Part shown: in pieces, positions 4,557 through 7,120 of the stretch | How the letters are laid out: each line of letters opens with the position of its first letter | How positions within the stretch are numbered: position 1 is the first letter of the stretch | From: Candidatus Parvarchaeota archaeon | GTDB taxonomy: Archaea; Micrarchaeota; Micrarchaeia; Anstonellales; VGKX01 | Length of the DNA: 7,120 nucleotides | Direction: 5' to 3' | NCBI GenBank assembly: GCA_016866895.1 | Contig: VGKX01000050.1 | Location: 1-7,120, forward strand | Notes under the pieces: model-generated | Told to the model about the DNA's origin: nothing | Database searches by the model: none | Seen by the model: the letters and a program-made list of their open reading frames with translations, nothing else | Translations under genes and position numbers: made by a program

Positions 4557-6566
4557 CTTCTTTCTTTTCCCAAATATGTTGAAGACAAACAGGCCTGCAA
4601 CAACAACCACTATCAGCCCGCCTATTGCCAGCATCAACCCCAGCTTGTTTTCCTGTGGCGCTGGCTGCGGCACTTCATTTGTTATTGTTGTTTCCTCCTT
4701 TGGAGCGGTCTTTTGCTTAGGCTTTGACACTTCTTTTGCCTTTGCAACTGTCTTTGCCTGGTTTTGCAACTCAACCCCTTTGGCCAAATAAGCGTATTCC
4801 CCTTCTGCAGACGCGGTAAATGTTATCTTCCCGCTTGCATCGGTCAGGTAGTCAACAGTCTTCCTGTTTGGGTATGTGACTGTAATGAAGGCATTTGCAA
4901 TTGGCTTTCCATCAGCCCCTGTTAAAGTTGCAGTTGCCTTTTCACCCACATAAAGGGTCTGGGTTGCAATAATTGTTGCCATTGCAACAGTTTGCTGCTG
5001 CCCAGCTGCACCCTCACCTGGCTTGAGTGAGAGTGTGAAATCGGTGTTTTTTACCCCAACAGCCCTGTTGACACTGTAGAACAGGACAAGGCTTTCACCT
5101 GGGTTGAGGAGGCTGAACTTCCAAACTGCAATGATTGAGCCGGTTTCGAACCTGTCAGGCTTTATGTTAAAGGTGATTGAGGCTGGGTCTGTGGCGAACT
5201 TTTCCGGAATTCTCTCCTTTACCTCAAAGTCCTTCATTGTTTTTGTAAGATTGTTTTTTAGCGTAAGTGAGACGGTGGTGACATTAGACGAAGAGACGGA
5301 TATATCCCTTGAAAATGATACCGAAACACCTTCAAACTCCACTGAATTTGCTGATGTTTCTGTGTTTGAAGAAGAGCCTGAGGGTGAGCCTCCAGGGCCG
5401 CTTGTTCCTGGGTTATTTGTGGTCGTGGTGGTAGTCGTAGTTGATGTATCAATTACTATGTTTTTGTTCCCCCCAAGAGAATTTGAACCTGCAGGAAGAG
5501 TCGTGTTTAAAGAGTTTCCCGCAATGTCTCGGATTGTGCTCCCGTTTAGATAAAGGGCTGCTGTGCCTGTGTAGTTCAGGTCAGATGAAGTGTCGCCGGA
5601 TTTGACAACAAAGGAAAATGTTAGATTTGTTGTGCCGTTGCCGGAAACATATGTTGCATTCCTGTCGGTTGTTCCAAGCTCAAGTTCCAGGACGGGCAAG
5701 CCTCCGGTAATATTTACGGCCTCGCTGAGGACTATGGTTATTGAAATGTTCGCCCCAGTGCCATACGTGGAGCTTGTATTGGCGGAAGTCACGCTAGATA
5801 CATTGGGGGCAGTCGTGTCAATTACAATATTGCTGTTTGCAGCCAGTGAGCCTGCGCTTGATGGCGAAGGAAGGACAAGACTTGAGTTTACCCCACTTGA
5901 GCTGCTGTAGATCAGGCCGGTATTGGTAAGGGCATTTGCATTCACATAAGTAAGGTCGGAGGCCGTGTCACCGGCTTGAACGGTATATGTAAAGTTGAGG
6001 GTTGCCGAATTGTTTCCACTCAAATATGTTGCATTCCTGTCAGTTGTTCCAAGTTCCAACTCCAGCCTCGGAAGCCCTGTTAAATTGACTGCCTCACTGA
6101 AGGTTAGAATAATCGTCAGATTTGCTCCAGTCGTATAGCTAATGCTGCTGTTGGGCGAGGTCACATTTATGACTCTGGGGCCCACCACAAGCGTCAGAAA
6201 GGTTGTTGAGCCGTTTTGGAAGGTTGCCGATGCATTTGCCGTGGCATCAATATTATTGACCTTGAAAGTCACGGCATCGCCAGTCCTTCCGCCAAACTGC
6301 GTCCCGGTGCCATTGTCTGCGCCAATGTCAAGGCTTCCGGTGGCGCCACTCAAGGTGACATTGGGTGTGGCATTGAGGGTTGAATTGACATACTGGGCTC
6401 CATTTATGTAAGATGAAACAATTGTGCCAGACGTTGCATTTGAACCGTTAACAATTACGTAAACTGCAAAAGTATGGGGTTGGACAGTGGGGTCATAGTC
6501 CGCATAACCAATCGTCGCGGCAAGTATCATGAAAAGTAGAAACAGTGAGTTGGATTTTGGAGCCAT
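4548..6566 (-). CDS. Membrane-anchored, sequon-rich surface protein with two SWM-like repeats
   Basis: The protein is 672 residues. A signal peptide (about 1-22, ending IGYA) is followed by a first beta-domain (23-128; GDAVTFKVNN and a final TLVV strand resemble a known surface-protein module). Two about 121-residue repeats follow (131-251 and 254-374). Each reads TGAN-[IL]-[ST]-I...SEAVN-[IL]-TG...LPxLELELGTTDRNATY...SGDT/AGDT-x-SDL...NIVIDT, the pattern of the SWM (flagellar-system-associated) repeat seen in adhesins. A Thr8 tract and a Gly/Ser/Pro linker (375-400) then precede a domain resembling archaeal surface-protein modules (409-518), an Ig or carboxypeptidase-regulatory-like domain (537-596), a Lys/Pro stalk (605-640), one transmembrane helix (642-665) and a basic GKRKKGL tail. 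About thirty N-x-S/T sequons, mostly before residue 440, indicate heavy N-glycosylation. It is probably a cell-surface adhesin or envelope protein, with its gene 31-34 nt after another surface-protein gene. The first codon of the open frame is TTG 6569; the adjacent ATG at 6566 is better spaced. Confidence 0.88.
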   Translation of the reverse strand: MAPKSNSLFLLFMILAATIGYADYDPTVQPHTFAVYVIVNGSNATSGTIVSSYINGAQYVNSTLNATPNVTLSGATGSLDIGADNGTGTQFGGRTGDAVTFKVNNIDATANASATFQNGSTTFLTLVVGPRVINVTSPNSSISYTTGANLTIILTFSEAVNLTGLPRLELELGTTDRNATYLSGNNSATLNFTYTVQAGDTASDLTYVNANALTNTGLIYSSSSGVNSSLVLPSPSSAGSLAANSNIVIDTTAPNVSSVTSANTSSTYGTGANISITIVLSEAVNITGGLPVLELELGTTDRNATYVSGNGTTNLTFSFVVKSGDTSSDLNYTGTAALYLNGSTIRDIAGNSLNTTLPAGSNSLGGNKNIVIDTSTTTTTTTTNNPGTSGPGGSPSGSSSNTETSANSVEFEGVSVSFSRDISVSSSNVTTVSLTLKNNLTKTMKDFEVKERIPEKFATDPASITFNIKPDRFETGSIIAVWKFSLLNPGESLVLFYSVNRAVGVKNTDFTLSLKPGEGAAGQQQTVAMATIIATQTLYVGEKATATLTGADGKPIANAFITVTYPNRKTVDYLTDASGKITFTASAEGEYAYLAKGVELQNQAKTVAKAKEVSKPKQKTAPKEETTITNEVPQPAPQENKLGLMLAIGGLIVVVVAGLFVFNIFGKRKKGL
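5445..5807 (-). repeat. SWM-like protein repeat, copy 2
   Basis: This encodes residues 254-374 of the surface protein and is the complete form of the unit, including the LNGSTIRDIAGN segment that copy 1 has lost or changed. It shares a 30-nt stretch (5649-5678) with copy 1 (6024-6053) that differs at one base. Confidence 0.8.
5814..6176 (-). repeat. SWM-like protein repeat, copy 1
   Basis: This encodes residues 131-251. It aligns with copy 2 along its whole length: the TGAN strand, SEAVN, LELELGTTDRNATY, an AGDTASDL strand, and the terminal NSNIVIDT. The region equivalent to the usual calcium-like DxAGN segment is replaced by a Ser-rich stretch (YSSSSGVNSS). Confidence 0.8.
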
Positions 6567-6572
6567 CAATGT

Positions 6573-6578
6573 TCACCC
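6573..6578 (-). promoter_or_regulatory. Shine-Dalgarno sequence selecting ATG 6566 over TTG 6569
   Basis: GGGTGA on the minus strand is 6 nt before ATG 6566 but only 3 nt before the adjacent in-frame TTG at 6569. Spacing and codon both favour the ATG. It lies in the short gap after the upstream surface-protein gene, consistent with one polycistronic mRNA. Confidence 0.65.
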
Positions 6579-6600
6579 TTTGTTATCATAAAGCAGAAGC

Positions 6601-7120
6601 TTATTGGACTGTCAGGTTTTTCTGTGCCGTTGCATTCAAAAATATCCAGAACCCGTCGCCTGAGTTAATTGCCATTTCCGAATCCCCGGGCCTATAAGTT
6701 GAATAGGCCTGCGTTGTAGGGTTGAATTTTTTCACAATGGAGTAGTTGTTTTGGATTTGCGTGAGAAGCGCAGAAACTGTCCTTGAAGAGTTGAATAGTT
6801 TGACAAACGAGACTTGGTTCCATCCAGGGTTAAGGGTGATTTGTTGCGATGTCATAGCGCCCCCCCTGGAATTGAAGTTCAATCCGTTGCCCCTTGATTT
6901 AATCCAATAGGATTTGCCGGCCTCCATTGTTGATAGGGTTCCTCCATAATTCGGAATGTATGATTTATGGGAGGTGCCATCAAAGTAGATAATTTTTTCA
7001 ACATTCGAAAGATTAAGAGACGAGACGACGCTGGCGATTGTCGTATTGCTCAAATTTTGTGTAATCCCAACAAGATTCCAGCCTGTTACAAGCTGCACCG
7101 TCAAGGAGACGTTAGTCCCG
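6601..7120 (-). CDS. Secreted or surface protein with paired GWNLV-type repeats, C-terminal part (cut by right edge)
   Basis: The frame is open from the right edge to the TAA at 6601, giving 172 residues. A TTG at 7104 could be read as a start, but the codons before it (G-T-N-V-S) continue the same protein-like sequence, so the gene almost certainly begins outside the window. Two about 83-residue repeats are visible. The first has LVTGWNLVG, then VEKIIYFDG, then MEAGKSYWIK. The second has LNPGWNQVS, then SIVKKFNPT, then SGDGFWIFLN. This GWNLVS...GKGYWI pattern is common at the C-termini of extracellular bacterial and archaeal proteins, where its role is not well defined. There are eight N-x-S/T sequons and no cysteine. 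It ends at NLTVQ with no transmembrane anchor or sorting signal, so it is either secreted or held by an unseen N-terminal part. It is followed by the anchored surface-protein gene 34 nt downstream on the same strand. Confidence 0.82.
   Translation of the reverse strand, partial: GTNVSLTVQLVTGWNLVGITQNLSNTTIASVVSSLNLSNVEKIIYFDGTSHKSYIPNYGGTLSTMEAGKSYWIKSRGNGLNFNSRGGAMTSQQITLNPGWNQVSFVKLFNSSRTVSALLTQIQNNYSIVKKFNPTTQAYSTYRPGDSEMAINSGDGFWIFLNATAQKNLTVQ
6604..7101 (-). repeat. Tandem GWNLV-type protein repeats
   Basis: Copy 1 covers about 6853-7101 and copy 2 about 6604-6852. Both open with a GWN strand and close with an aromatic W-I strand preceded by a glycine (GKSYWIK, GDGFWIF). Similarity is at protein level only; the DNA has diverged, which suggests an old duplication. 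Confidence 0.7.

Noticed and set aside
5104..5553. Plus-strand 149-codon frame within the surface-protein gene
   Set aside because: It is antisense to a protein with clear domains. Its valine-rich run is simply the complement of the threonine tract.
7102..7104. TTG at 7104 as the true start of the right-edge gene
   Set aside because: The codons upstream remain open to the edge and encode a continuing sequon-bearing segment (GTNVS) that fits the surface protein. No ribosome site or signal peptide follows the TTG.

Overview
This 7.1 kb window most likely comes from an archaeon, plausibly a small-genome DPANN-type lineage. The reasons are arginine codons dominated by AGG, Shine-Dalgarno sequences of the GGTG(A) type, AT-rich TATA-like boxes, U-tract terminators, TTG/GTG starts, and a densely N-glycosylation-sequon-rich surface protein with a C-terminal membrane anchor. 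The lineage is inferred from these features; no rRNA or other marker gene is present.

Layout. (1) 1-565, minus: the N-terminal part of a family 2 glycosyltransferase running off the left edge. (2) 680-1718, plus: a tight three-gene unit with gaps of 0 and 4 nt, consisting of a 50-residue protein of unknown function, a lipoprotein with an eight-cysteine domain, and peptide methionine sulfoxide reductase MsrA. (3) 1833-2291, plus: a lipoprotein carrying a cupredoxin domain with a complete set of CuA ligands. (4) 2339-3685, minus: a plant-type [2Fe-2S] ferredoxin followed by an MscS-family channel. (5) 3686-4011: a noncoding interval holding a candidate ferredoxin promoter and a candidate DoxX terminator. 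(6) 4012-4428, minus: a DoxX-family four-helix membrane protein. (7) 4548-7120, minus: two consecutive surface-protein genes. The upstream one is cut by the right edge and ends in a pair of GWNLV-type repeats. The downstream one is a 672-residue, membrane-anchored protein with two SWM-like beta repeats.

How the genes may work together: four redox-related genes (MsrA, CuA cupredoxin, ferredoxin, DoxX) sit within about 3.2 kb but in at least three transcription units. They could form an oxidative-stress or envelope redox island. No terminal oxidase subunit I, peroxidase or thioredoxin reductase is visible, so the electron-transfer partners are unknown. The glycosyltransferase and the sequon-rich surface proteins fit a cell-envelope theme. 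No tRNA, rRNA, CRISPR array, insertion sequence or transposase was recognised. The most unusual items are the stand-alone CuA lipoprotein, the Cys-rich lipoprotein coupled to msrA, and the ferredoxin-MscS gene pair.
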